Assembly: GCA_028285495.1 (NCBI GenBank)
Contig: JANQPB010000014.1
Span: forward strand, 310,001 to 374,000
DNA: 64,000 nucleotides
Direction: 5' to 3'
Source of the DNA: Acidimicrobiales bacterium
Lineage (GTDB): Bacteria > Actinomycetota > Acidimicrobiia > Acidimicrobiales > SZUA-35
In this document: positions 51,071 through 59,372 of the stretch, piece after piece
How positions within the stretch are numbered: position 1 is the stretch's first letter
Layout of the letters: each line of letters begins with the position of its first letter
Program-made: the position numbers and the translations under genes
The notes under the pieces: generated by a model
The model's database searches: none
What the model was told of the DNA's origin: nothing
Seen by the model: the letters and a program-made list of their open reading frames with translations, nothing else

Positions 51071-51679
51071 GTGGCAGCAACCGGCGGCCGTCCGCCCGGC
51101 CCGACCGACGAGACTCGCGAGCGGGTGCTGCAGGCGGCGTTCCACCTGCTGGTCAGCGAGGGCTCGGGCGAGCTGACGGCGGTGCGACTGCACCGCGAGA
51201 CCGGCGTCGCCCGCACCACGATCTATCGCCACTGGCCGACGCCGGCCCACCTGGTGGCCGACATCCTCGCCGGCGCCATCGCCCGCCACGAGCTCGGGGA
51301 TCTGGTCGGCGACCTGGCCGACGATCTGCCGGTTGCCGTCGCCACCCTCACGTTCCGCTTCGAGCATCGCCCGGTGGCCGACCTCTTCCGGGCCACCCTC
51401 CACCACCGCGACGACGACACCCCGACCCTCGGCCAGCGCTACATCGGCGGGCTCGTCGCCCCGGTCGAGGACGTCCTCGCCGCCGCCATCGAGCGGGGCG
51501 AGATCGAGTCGGCGCCGGGGGTCGAGGCCCGGGCCCAGGCACAGGCGCTGACCTCCGAGCTGTGCGGGCCGCTGCTGCTCGACCACCTGCTGCTTGGCCG
51601 ACCCGTCGATCACGAGGCGGTGGCGGCGCGGACCGACGCCTTCCTGGCCCGCCACCGTGTCGCCACCGGGGGCGGCTGA
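51071..51679 (+). CDS. TetR-family regulator
   Basis: A 202-residue regulator with HTH RERVLQAAFHLLVSEGSGE and LHRETGVARTTIYRHW; the recognition helix ARTTIYR is identical to that of the next gene. Divergent from the two membrane proteins, with two palindromic operators in between, so it almost certainly represses that operon and itself. GTG 51068 is an adjacent alternative start. Confidence 0.88.
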   Translation: MAATGGRPPGPTDETRERVLQAAFHLLVSEGSGELTAVRLHRETGVARTTIYRHWPTPAHLVADILAGAIARHELGDLVGDLADDLPVAVATLTFRFEHRPVADLFRATLHHRDDDTPTLGQRYIGGLVAPVEDVLAAAIERGEIESAPGVEARAQAQALTSELCGPLLLDHLLLGRPVDHEAVAARTDAFLARHRVATGGG

Positions 51680-51703
51680 GTCGGGGCGGGCGGAGGCGCT
51701 TCT

Positions 51704-51718
51704 GCAACAATCTGTTGC
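51704..51718. promoter_or_regulatory. Operator-like palindrome (GCAACA / TGTTGC)
   Basis: GCAACA-atc-TGTTGC is a perfect palindrome 16 nt upstream of the -10 box of the second tetR gene. It shares the ACA-N3-TGT core and spacing with the operators of the first TetR. Confidence 0.6.
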
Positions 51719-51734
51719 GTTGGGGGCCGACGGG

Positions 51735-51740
51735 TATGCT
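51735..51740 (+). promoter_or_regulatory. -10 box (TATGCT) of the second tetR gene
   Basis: TATGCT is 6 nt before the ATG at 51747; leaderless. Confidence 0.5.
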
Positions 51741-51746
51741 CGACCC

Positions 51747-52427
51747 ATGGCCGTCCCCGCCGTCGAGCAACCGGGCGAGCCCCGAGGGCCCCGCAGTGAC
51801 CCGGGCGAGCCCCGAGGGCCCCGCAGTGACACCGTCGAGACGGTGTTCACCGGGGCCTTCCGGATCCTGATCGGCGAGGGGGCGCACGCCCTCACCCCCC
51901 AGCGGCTGCACCGCGAGACCGGCGTGGCCCGCACCACGATCTATCGCAACTGGCCCGAGACGGCCGACCTCATCGCCGACATGTTGACCAAGGCAACCGG
52001 CGAGCACGACGTCACCCCGTTCACCGGTGACCTCGACCACGATCTGGCCGCCGCCGTCGACAGCCTCGTGTTCCGCTTCAACCACCGACCGGTCCGCCCG
52101 CTCTTCGGTGCGCTGGTCGAGCACGGCCGCCACGGCGCCGAGACCGACATCGCCGCCGACTACGTCGACGGCCTGCTGGCACCGGTCCGTCGGGCCATCG
52201 CCGAGGCGATCGGGCGGGGCGACCTACGATCCGGCGGGCACGACGCCGCGCCGGCGGCCGAGGGGGACGCCGCCGCAGACCGGAGGGCGACCGAGACCGT
52301 GGACCGCCTCACGTTGGAGCTCACCGGGACCCTCCTGACCGATCACGTCCTCCTCGGCCGAACCGTGACCGACGCCGACGGGGCCGCCGCCATCGCCCGG
52401 TTCCTCGCCGCCAACGACGCCCGCTGA
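51747..52427 (+). CDS. TetR-family regulator with duplicated N-terminal decapeptide
   Basis: A 226-residue paralogue of the preceding TetR (ALTPQRLHRETGVARTTIYRNW). Between the start and the HTH lies an exact duplication of PGEPRGPRSD, encoded by a perfect 30-bp tandem repeat (51771-51830). The HTH domain is intact. A gene it controls is not obvious; the palindrome at 51704 suggests autoregulation. Confidence 0.85.
   Translation: MAVPAVEQPGEPRGPRSDPGEPRGPRSDTVETVFTGAFRILIGEGAHALTPQRLHRETGVARTTIYRNWPETADLIADMLTKATGEHDVTPFTGDLDHDLAAAVDSLVFRFNHRPVRPLFGALVEHGRHGAETDIAADYVDGLLAPVRRAIAEAIGRGDLRSGGHDAAPAAEGDAAADRRATETVDRLTLELTGTLLTDHVLLGRTVTDADGAAAIARFLAANDAR
51771..51830 (+). repeat. Perfect 30-bp tandem duplication inside a tetR gene
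   Basis: Two identical 30-bp units, 51771-51800 and 51801-51830, keep the frame and add ten residues. Zero mismatches point to a recent event. Confidence 0.95.
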
Positions 52428-52474
52428 CCCGCCGACCGGCCGCAGTTCCGGTTGACGAGACGCCGGGCTGGCCC

Positions 52475-52480
52475 TTGACT
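52475..52480 (+). promoter_or_regulatory. -10-like box (TTGACT) of the oxidoreductase operon
   Basis: TTGACT is 6 nt before the ATG at 52487; leaderless spacing, but an imperfect box. Confidence 0.3.
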
Positions 52481-52486
52481 GGGCCG

Positions 52487-53452
52487 ATGTCCGACACGCT
52501 CGGCTTCGTCGGCCTCGGCACGATGGGCGGCCCGATGGCCCTGCGGCTGCTGGCGGCCGGCCACGAGGTCGTCGCCTACGACCTCGATCCCGAGGCGCTG
52601 ACCCGTGCAACCGAGGCCGGCGCCGTCCCGGCCGTCGATGCGACGGCGGTGGCCGCCGAGGCCGACGTGCTGCTGACCAGCCTCCCCCACCCCCACCATG
52701 TCGAGGCGGTGATGGCCCCGACCGCCGGCGGGGCCGGGGCCATCACCCACCTCCGTCCCGGCAGCCTCTGGATCGACCTGACCACCAACCGACGCGAGCT
52801 GGTCATCGATCTCGCCGAGCGGGCCCCCGACGGGGTGACCGTCGTCGACAGCCCGGTCACCGGGGCCGTCGACGGCGCCAGGACCGGCAACCTCACCCTG
52901 TTCGCCGGCGGCGCCCCGGGCGACCTCGACCGGGCGGTCCCCATCCTCGGGCACCTCGGTCGGGTGATCCGTTGCGGGCCTCTCGGAACCGGCAACGTCA
53001 CCAAGCTCGTGACCAACCAGCTCTGGTTCGTGCACGCCGCCGCCATCGGGGAAGGCTTCGCCCTCGGGCTGGCCAACGGCGTCGAGCTCGACGTGCTGTG
53101 GTCGGCGATCAAGGACTCGGTCGCCGACAGCTTCGTCGCCCGCCACGACGCCCCGTCGATCTTCGCCGGCCACTACGACCCCAGCTTCACCCTCGACCTC
53201 TGCCTCAAGGACCTCACCCTGACCCGGGAGCTGATGGCCGGCGTCGGCACCGACCTGCCGATGACCGAGCGGGCCCACGAGACGTTCGCCCGGGCGGCCG
53301 AGCGCTACGGGGCCGACGTCGGCGAGCTGCACGTGGCCCGCCGCATCGAAGACGAGGCCGACCTGTCCTTCCGGCTTGACGGCGAGTGGGTGCCCCACTG
53401 GGAAGTCGACGACGGGGCGAGCGAGCCGCCCCAGGAGGGAGCGGTCCCGTGA
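52487..53452 (+). CDS. NAD(P)-dependent 3-hydroxyisobutyrate dehydrogenase-like oxidoreductase
   Basis: A 321-residue beta-hydroxyacid dehydrogenase: GFVGLGTMGGPMALRLLAAGH (Rossmann loop), VDSPVTGAVDGARTGNLTLF (substrate site) and GTGNVTKLVTNQLW with the catalytic Lys. It oxidises or reduces 3-hydroxyacids. The stop overlaps the start of the PhyH-like oxygenase gene (GTGA), so the two act together. A paralogue lies at 62874. Confidence 0.88.
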   Translation: MSDTLGFVGLGTMGGPMALRLLAAGHEVVAYDLDPEALTRATEAGAVPAVDATAVAAEADVLLTSLPHPHHVEAVMAPTAGGAGAITHLRPGSLWIDLTTNRRELVIDLAERAPDGVTVVDSPVTGAVDGARTGNLTLFAGGAPGDLDRAVPILGHLGRVIRCGPLGTGNVTKLVTNQLWFVHAAAIGEGFALGLANGVELDVLWSAIKDSVADSFVARHDAPSIFAGHYDPSFTLDLCLKDLTLTRELMAGVGTDLPMTERAHETFARAAERYGADVGELHVARRIEDEADLSFRLDGEWVPHWEVDDGASEPPQEGAVP

Positions 53453-54321
53453 CCATCGACGAGGCGGTGACGCTTGGGGAGCTGGTCGATCTCGACCGCT
53501 ACCCGATCGACCGACCCGACAGCCCCGCCTACCACGACGTGGTGGCCACCGCCCGGGACGGGCTGCGCGCCGTCGGTTGCGCCGTGATCCCCGATCTGGT
53601 CAGGCCGCCGGCCCTGGACCGTCTGGGGACCGAGATCGCCGAGCGCAAGCACACCACCCACTACTCGACCGAGGTCATCAACCCGTACTTCCACGTCGCC
53701 GCCGACCCCACCTACCCCGACCGCCACCCGAAGAACACGTTCCTCGAGCGGTCGAGCGGGTTCATCCCCGGCGACTCGTGGGAGGCGACGACGGCGATGC
53801 GGATCCTGTTCGAGCAGCCCGACCTGGCCCGCTTCCTCGCCGACTGCCTCGAGGTGCCGCAGCTCCATCCCTACGCCGATCCGCTCGCCGGGCTGACCGC
53901 CAACATCCTCGACCCGGGCCAGCAGTTCACGTGGCACTTCGACACCAACGAGTTCGCCGTCACCGTGCTGGTCGAGGCGGCCGACGAGGGCGGGCTGTTC
54001 GACTACGTGCCCAACATCCGGTCCGTCGACGACGAGGGCTTCGAGGCCATCCAGCGGATCCTGGAGGGCGGGCGGGACGGCGTGGTCACCCTCGACCTGC
54101 GACCGGGCGACCTCCAGATCTTCCGCGGCCGGTACTCGCTGCACGCCGTCTCCCGGGTGGCGGCCCACTCCCGCCCCCGCCACGCTGCGATCTTCGCCTA
54201 CACCGAGCAGGCCGACGTGATCGGTCGCGTCGAGCGGACCAGGCAGCTGTTCGGGCGGGTCCTCGACGCCCACGTCGAGGCCGAGGAGCGCCGCGTCCGG
54301 AACGACACCCTGATCGACTAG
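53449..54321 (+). CDS. Fe(II)/2-oxoglutarate oxygenase (PhyH/HalD-like)
   Basis: A 290-residue oxygenase with WHFDTNEFAVTVL (HxD), a distal His in YSLHAVSRV and the 2-oxoglutarate Arg in SRPRHAAIFAY. FDYVPNIRSVDDEGFEAIQ is conserved in a subgroup of cupin oxygenases acting on small acids or amino acids. GGAGG precedes GTG 53449 and the gene is translationally coupled to the dehydrogenase. An SDR follows 84 nt downstream, suggesting a hydroxylation then oxidation route. Confidence 0.85.
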   Translation: MTIDEAVTLGELVDLDRYPIDRPDSPAYHDVVATARDGLRAVGCAVIPDLVRPPALDRLGTEIAERKHTTHYSTEVINPYFHVAADPTYPDRHPKNTFLERSSGFIPGDSWEATTAMRILFEQPDLARFLADCLEVPQLHPYADPLAGLTANILDPGQQFTWHFDTNEFAVTVLVEAADEGGLFDYVPNIRSVDDEGFEAIQRILEGGRDGVVTLDLRPGDLQIFRGRYSLHAVSRVAAHSRPRHAAIFAYTEQADVIGRVERTRQLFGRVLDAHVEAEERRVRNDTLID

Positions 54322-54405
54322 CAACCGCACCCGGTCCCGCCGGCTGGCCCCGTTCGCGGCGAGCTGGGATCATCGCGCCGGCCGATCGAGCGAAGGGACC
54401 AGGAC

Positions 54406-55179
54406 ATGGCGTACGACGGATTCGACCTGAGTGGCAAGGTGGCGGTGATCACCGGCGGCAACGGCGGGATCGGGCTCGGCTTCGCCAGGGCGGTGGCCGC
54501 GGCCGGGGCCGACGTGTCGATCTGGGGCACCAACCCCGAGAAGAACGCCGCCGCCGAGGCGGAGCTGCAGGCCATCAACCCGTCGGCATCGGCCCTGCGC
54601 TGCAACGTGGCCGACCAGACCGAGGTCGACGCCGCCATCGACGCCGTCATCGAGCGCTACGGCCGGATCGACGCCTGCTTCCCCAACGCCGGCGTCGGCA
54701 CCCGCAACCGCGAGCCGTTCTGGGAGCACAGCGACGAGGACTGGCACGACATCCTCGACGTCAACTTGCACGGCGTGTTCTACACCCTGCGACGGGCGGT
54801 CAAGCACATGGTCGACCAGGGCGACGGCGGCACGATCGTCACCACCTCGTCCGGCACCGCCATCCAGGGCTCGGCCAGGGGTCAGGCCTACGCCGCCTCG
54901 AAGGGGGCGATGATCTCGATGACCCTGGCGCTGTCGGTCGAGCTGGCCCGCTACGGCATCACCGCCAACGCCATCATCCCCGGCTGGGTCGAGACCGCCA
55001 TGACCGAGCGGGTCTTCAACTGGGACAAGTTCGTCGACAACGTGATGCCCCGGATCCCGATGCGGCGCTGGGGCACGCCGGACGACTTCGGCCCGATCGC
55101 CGTCTACCTGATGAGCGACGCCGCCCGTTGGCACACCGGTGACGTCATCAAGATCGACGGCGGCTTCAGCATCTTCTGA
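54406..55179 (+). CDS. Short-chain dehydrogenase/reductase
   Basis: A 257-residue classical SDR: TGGNGGIGLGFA, FPNAG (in place of NNAG), TTSSGTAIQG with the catalytic Ser, YAASKGAMISM (YxxxK) and IIPGWVETAMTE. The product is an alcohol/ketone oxidoreductase. It lies in the same direction as the dehydrogenase-oxygenase pair and is convergent with the response regulator. Confidence 0.88.
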   Translation: MAYDGFDLSGKVAVITGGNGGIGLGFARAVAAAGADVSIWGTNPEKNAAAEAELQAINPSASALRCNVADQTEVDAAIDAVIERYGRIDACFPNAGVGTRNREPFWEHSDEDWHDILDVNLHGVFYTLRRAVKHMVDQGDGGTIVTTSSGTAIQGSARGQAYAASKGAMISMTLALSVELARYGITANAIIPGWVETAMTERVFNWDKFVDNVMPRIPMRRWGTPDDFGPIAVYLMSDAARWHTGDVIKIDGGFSIF

Positions 55180-55205
55180 CCCACCGGCCGATCCGCTCGG
55201 GGGGC

Positions 55206-55928
55206 TCAGGCCAGCTCGTCGCCGGGTCGGACCAGGCCGCTGCGGTAGGCGACCACGACGAGCTGGGCCCGATCCCGGGCTCCGACCTTCATCATGGCCC
55301 GGTTCAGGTGGGTCTTGACCGTGAGCGGCGACAGGTAGGCCCGCTCGGCGATCTCGTCGTTCGACAGGCCGTGGGCGGCGAGGGCGGTCATCTCCCGCTC
55401 CCGCTCGGTCAGGTCGGCGATGGCCGAGCCGTCGAGCTCCCCCACCGGGCCGGCGCCGGCCATCCGCTCCATCACCGCCCGGGTCGCCGCCGGCGACAGC
55501 AGCGCATCGCCGGCCGCCACCACCCGGATGGCGGCCAGGAGGTCCTCGGGGCTCACCCCCTTGCCCAGGAAGCCACTGGCCCCGGCCTGCACCGCCCGGA
55601 CGACGTAGTCATCGAGCTCGAAGGTGGTGAGCACGATGACCTTGACCCCGGCCAGGTCGTCGTCGGCGCAGATCTCGCTGGTGGCGGCCAGGCCGTCGAG
55701 CTCGGGCATGCGGATGTCCATCAGCACCACGTCGGCCCGCTCGGAACGCAGCAGGTCGATGGCCTCCCGGCCGTTCGACGCCTCGCCGACGACGGTCAGG
55801 TCGGGAGCCGAGTCGACGAGCACCTTGAACCCGGCCCGGATCAGCTCCTGATCGTCGGCCAGCAGCACCCGGATCGGCCCAGACGCGCCGGCCGCGCCGG
55901 GCCCGGCGCCGGTCGCCTCGGTGCTCAC
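55206..55928 (-). CDS. NarL/LuxR-type response regulator
   Basis: A 240-residue regulator. The receiver domain holds LLADDQELIRAGF and the phospho-acceptor D71 in VVLMDIRMPELDGL; the C-terminal LuxR-type HTH spans about 170-235 (LTEREREMTALAAHGLSNDE). The GTG start overlaps the kinase stop as GTGA. It forms a two-component system with the kinase and probably controls the ABC exporter genes upstream. Confidence 0.93.
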   Translation of the reverse strand: MSTEATGAGPGAAGASGPIRVLLADDQELIRAGFKVLVDSAPDLTVVGEASNGREAIDLLRSERADVVLMDIRMPELDGLAATSEICADDDLAGVKVIVLTTFELDDYVVRAVQAGASGFLGKGVSPEDLLAAIRVVAAGDALLSPAATRAVMERMAGAGPVGELDGSAIADLTEREREMTALAAHGLSNDEIAERAYLSPLTVKTHLNRAMMKVGARDRAQLVVVAYRSGLVRPGDELA

Positions 55929-57106
55929 CCCGCCTCCCGAACGGGCAGCACGGCCCGGACCCGGAACCAGCCGGGCTCCTCGTCGACCGCCAACCGGCCG
56001 CCGACCGCATCGACCCGCTCCCGCATGCCGACCAGCCCGTAGCCGGACGGGTCTGGCGCCGTTGCGCCGGTCGGCGCAACCCGGTTGGTGACCTCGATGG
56101 TCATGCCGTCGTCGTCGAAGCCCTGGGTCACCACCGCCGAGCCGTCGCCGTGCTTGTGGGCGTTGGTCAACGCCTCCTGGACCACGCGGTAGGCGGCGAC
56201 CTCGGCCGACGGCGTGAGTGGACGGGGCCCGCCACTGACCCGGTGCTCCACCGTCAGCCCACTGGCGGCGAACGAGCCGATCAGATCGTCGATGGCATCG
56301 AGGTCGGGGGTCGGCGTGACCGGGCCACCGGCGCCCTCCGGCCCGTCCGGGTCCCGCAACACGCCGAGCAGCTCCCCCAGCTCGCTCACCGCGGTCGATG
56401 CCGACGAGCGGACGGTGTCGAGCGCGGTGCCGGCGGCGTCGGGGTCGGAGCGCAGGACGTGGGCGGCGACACCGGACTGGACGTTGACCACGGCCAGGTG
56501 GTGGGCGACGAGGTCATGCACGTCGCGGGCGATGCGGAGCCGCTCCTCGACCACCCGGCGCTCGACCTCGAGCTCGCGGGTGGCCTCGGCCCGCCTGGCC
56601 CGTTCCTGGGCGCCGGCCAGGTTCTCCCGGCTCGACCGCACGGCGGCGCCGATGGCGGCGGCGAAGGCCGGCCAGCCGATCGACGCGAGCAGGCCGCCGT
56701 CGACCCGGCCGGGTTCGAGGAAACCGACCACCAGGACCGTGAACACCAGCACCGTGACGGCGCCAGCGGCCAGGGCCCGACGCCAGGGGACCAGCGTGGC
56801 CACGTGGTAGAGGGTGACCAGGGTCGCCAGCAGGATCACGGTGGGCTCGCCGGCGACGGCGCTCACGGCGACGCTGGCCACGAGGCCGACACCGAGGGCG
56901 GGGAGGGGCCAGCGGCGGCGGGCGAAGACGACGGCGACGGCGATGGCGAGGCCGAGCACGCCGAGGGCCAGGTCGACGTCGTCCTCGACGACGACCCGCA
57001 CCACCAGGCCGACGGCCATGAAGGTTGACAGGAGACCGTCGACCAGGAGCGGCGGAACCGACCACGGCAGCAGCCGCACCCGGTCGGGATGCGGCTGCTG
57101 GCTCAT
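55925..57106 (-). CDS. NarL-family sensor histidine kinase
   Basis: A 393-residue kinase with a membrane domain of about five or six segments (residues 15-150), an HisKA_3 dimerisation helix with H197 (RIARDVHDLVAHHLAVV), and a HATPase domain (EALTNAHKHG, GYGLVGMRERV). Similar kinases sense cell-envelope stress or peptide antibiotics. ATG 57106 is supported by TACACT 7 nt upstream. Directly upstream are the ABC exporter permease and ATPase genes on the same strand. Confidence 0.92.
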   Translation of the reverse strand: MSQQPHPDRVRLLPWSVPPLLVDGLLSTFMAVGLVVRVVVEDDVDLALGVLGLAIAVAVVFARRRWPLPALGVGLVASVAVSAVAGEPTVILLATLVTLYHVATLVPWRRALAAGAVTVLVFTVLVVGFLEPGRVDGGLLASIGWPAFAAAIGAAVRSSRENLAGAQERARRAEATRELEVERRVVEERLRIARDVHDLVAHHLAVVNVQSGVAAHVLRSDPDAAGTALDTVRSSASTAVSELGELLGVLRDPDGPEGAGGPVTPTPDLDAIDDLIGSFAASGLTVEHRVSGGPRPLTPSAEVAAYRVVQEALTNAHKHGDGSAVVTQGFDDDGMTIEVTNRVAPTGATAPDPSGYGLVGMRERVDAVGGRLAVDEEPGWFRVRAVLPVREAG

Positions 57107-57113
57107 GGCCGGG

Positions 57114-57119
57114 AGTGTA
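57114..57119 (-). promoter_or_regulatory. -10 box (TACACT) of the kinase gene
   Basis: TACACT on the minus strand is 7 nt before the ATG at 57106; leaderless. Confidence 0.5.
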
Positions 57120-57235
57120 GGTTGTCGGGCCGGTCGGAGGGACATGCCGTCGGTTCGGCTCGACACGTGCGGCCGAGTGGATCTCCGGGGCAACCCGGTG
57201 GAGCCAGCAGCCGTGAGCTGCTCCGAAGCGGACAC

Positions 57236-58195
57236 TCAGGCGTCCCGGCGGTGGACCACCACGGCGGCCGCACCGACCAGGCCGACCACCCAGGCCAGCA
57301 GGACGGCAATGCCCCAGCCGGTGGAGAGCACCTCGGCTCCCGGGGCGGCCAGGCCGGTGACCGCATCGGCCGCATTGCTCGGCAGGATCTTGCCGACCGG
57401 GTCGGCGATCGAGGAGGGCAGCAGGCTGATCATCAGCGGGGCCAGCATCAGCATGGTGACCACGGCCCCGGCGCCGGCGGCGGTGCTGCGAAGCAGGAAG
57501 CCGAGGGCGACCCCCATGGCGCCGATGCAGGCGGCGTAGAAGGCGGTGCCGGCCAGCGCCTGCAGCACGCCGTCGTCGGTCAGGCTCAGCGCTGCGGTCG
57601 TGTCGGGCAGGACCGCCTGGCCGGCCAGGAAGGCGATGGCGACCGCAGCCGAGCTGACCACGAGCACCGCTCCGGTGAAGACCGAGACCTTGGCCAGGAG
57701 GACCGAGATCCGGTTCGGGGCGGCGGCGAACCAGGAGCGGATCAGACCGGTCTGGTACTCGCCGGCCACCAGGGCGACGCCGAGGATGGCGATGATGAGC
57801 TGGGCCAGGTCGAAGCCGCCGAGGCTGAGCGAGAGGCCATCGCTGGCGATGCGGCCAGGAGCGTCGTCCGAGTCGGCCAGCGAGGCGAACAGCGTGCCGA
57901 AGCCGATGGCGGCGACGGCCGCCCCGAACAGGGCGATCAGGTTGGACCGGACGGTGCGGAACTTGAGCCATTCGGCCGAGACCAGGCGACCGAAGCCGAA
58001 CCGGCCGGGGGCGCTGATCGTGGAGCTCGTTGGGGTGGTCCCATGGCGGGCGGTCACCGGGCCGGCGGGGCCGTCGGTGGTGTCGAGGGTGGGGTCGGCG
58101 GTGAGCAGGGAGGTCATCGGTTCACTCGTTTCGTCGGTCGGTTCGGTCGGTTCGGTCTGGGAATGGGTCGGGATGCGGGAGGTGAGCGCCGTCAT
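57236..58195 (-). CDS. ABC-2 type transporter permease
   Basis: A 319-residue protein with a 70-residue hydrophilic Thr/Ser-rich start, then LVSAEWLKFRTVRSNLIALF and six membrane segments, ending with a cytoplasmic tail HRRDA. This is the permease of an efflux-type (antibiotic or lipid) ABC exporter. The ATG shares one base with the ATPase stop (TGATG). Confidence 0.87.
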   Translation of the reverse strand: MTALTSRIPTHSQTEPTEPTDETSEPMTSLLTADPTLDTTDGPAGPVTARHGTTPTSSTISAPGRFGFGRLVSAEWLKFRTVRSNLIALFGAAVAAIGFGTLFASLADSDDAPGRIASDGLSLSLGGFDLAQLIIAILGVALVAGEYQTGLIRSWFAAAPNRISVLLAKVSVFTGAVLVVSSAAVAIAFLAGQAVLPDTTAALSLTDDGVLQALAGTAFYAACIGAMGVALGFLLRSTAAGAGAVVTMLMLAPLMISLLPSSIADPVGKILPSNAADAVTGLAAPGAEVLSTGWGIAVLLAWVVGLVGAAAVVVHRRDA

Positions 58196-59145
58196 CAGGC
58201 CGCCGCCTCGCTCATCGGGGCGGGCTGCTCGATCAGGCGATGGGCGCTGTAGTCGACCGAGTCGGCCGTCAGGTCCATGAAGATCTGCTCGAGCGTGCTG
58301 TGGTGGTTGGTCAGCTCGGTCAGCGGGATGGCGTTGTCGGCGGCGACCCGGCCGATGGCGGCGGCGTCGAGGCCGACGACCGAGAGTCCGCCGGCGTCCT
58401 CGTTGAGGGTGGTCGTGGTCACGCCGTCACCGGCCAGCAGGGTCCGGAGGCGGGCGACCTCGGGCGAGCGGACGATGACGCTGGCCTCGGGGGCCATGGC
58501 CTGCAGCTCGCTCGAGGTGACGTCGGCGATCAGCTGACCCTGGCCGATGATGACGAAGTGCTCGGCCGTGAGGGCCATCTCGCTCATCAGGTGGGAGGAG
58601 ACCAGGACGGTGCGACCCTCGGCCGCCAGGTCCTGCAGCAGGTGTCGGATCCAGAGCACGCCCTCGGGGTCGAGACCGTTGACCGGCTCGTCGAGCATGA
58701 CGGTGCCGGGGTCGCCGAGCAGTGCGGAGGCGATGCCGAGCCGCTGGCCCATGCCGAGCGAGAACTGCCCGGCGGCCCGGTCGGCCACCTCGCTCAGTCC
58801 GACGATGTCGAGGACCTCGTCGACCCGGGAGCGGGGGATGCCGTTGGTGACGGCCATCGCGGTCAGGTGGTTGCGAGCCGACCGCTTCGGGTGGACGGCC
58901 TTGGCCTCGAGCAGCGAGCCGATCTCGGTGAGTGGGGCCCGGTGGTCGACGAGACGACGACCGTTGACGGTGGCGGAGCCACCCGACGGGCGGTCGAGCC
59001 CGAGGATCATGCGCATCGTGGTCGACTTGCCGGCCCCATTCGGGCCGAGGAAGCCGGTGACGATGCCGGGGCGGACCGAGAAGCTGAGGTCGTCGACCGC
59101 CGTGTGGGTGCCGTAGCGCTTGGTGAGGTTGGTGACTTCGATCAT
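58195..59145 (-). CDS. ABC exporter ATP-binding protein
   Basis: A 316-residue ATPase with Walker A GPNGAGKST (34-42), signature FSLGMGQRLGIAS, Walker B TVMLDEPVNGLDP and an extended C-terminal domain typical of drug/bacitracin-type exporters. Coupled to the permease; with the neighbouring kinase and regulator it probably forms an antimicrobial-peptide or envelope-stress detoxification module. Confidence 0.93.
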   Translation of the reverse strand: MIEVTNLTKRYGTHTAVDDLSFSVRPGIVTGFLGPNGAGKSTTMRMILGLDRPSGGSATVNGRRLVDHRAPLTEIGSLLEAKAVHPKRSARNHLTAMAVTNGIPRSRVDEVLDIVGLSEVADRAAGQFSLGMGQRLGIASALLGDPGTVMLDEPVNGLDPEGVLWIRHLLQDLAAEGRTVLVSSHLMSEMALTAEHFVIIGQGQLIADVTSSELQAMAPEASVIVRSPEVARLRTLLAGDGVTTTTLNEDAGGLSVVGLDAAAIGRVAADNAIPLTELTNHHSTLEQIFMDLTADSVDYSAHRLIEQPAPMSEAAA

Positions 59146-59204
59146 GAGATGATCATCCGCCCGCCAGCCGTCATCGCACATCGTCCAGGCGCAGGCTCCG
59201 GGTG

Positions 59205-59220
59205 TACTGCGAACGCAGTA
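59205..59220. promoter_or_regulatory. Perfect palindrome upstream of the ABC exporter (TACTGCG-AA-CGCAGTA)... symmetric repressor site candidate
   Basis: TACTGCGAACGCAGTA has seven-base arms around a two-base centre and lies 60 nt upstream of the ATPase start, in the 227-nt gap before the divergent lipoprotein gene. GntR/YtrA-type or other dimeric repressors bind such sites; no candidate regulator besides the response regulator is nearby. Confidence 0.45.
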
Positions 59221-59372
59221 GGCCGGGGTCGGAGGGCGGCCGTGGCAACGGGGCGGCGGAAACCTCTCTTGCCATCTGGTGAACTGGCGGCCCGGATCGG
59301 CACGATCGGGCGGTCGGTGCGGTTGCCTTGTCCGTTGTCCCGACCCCGACCCCGACCCTTGGAGAACGACCC

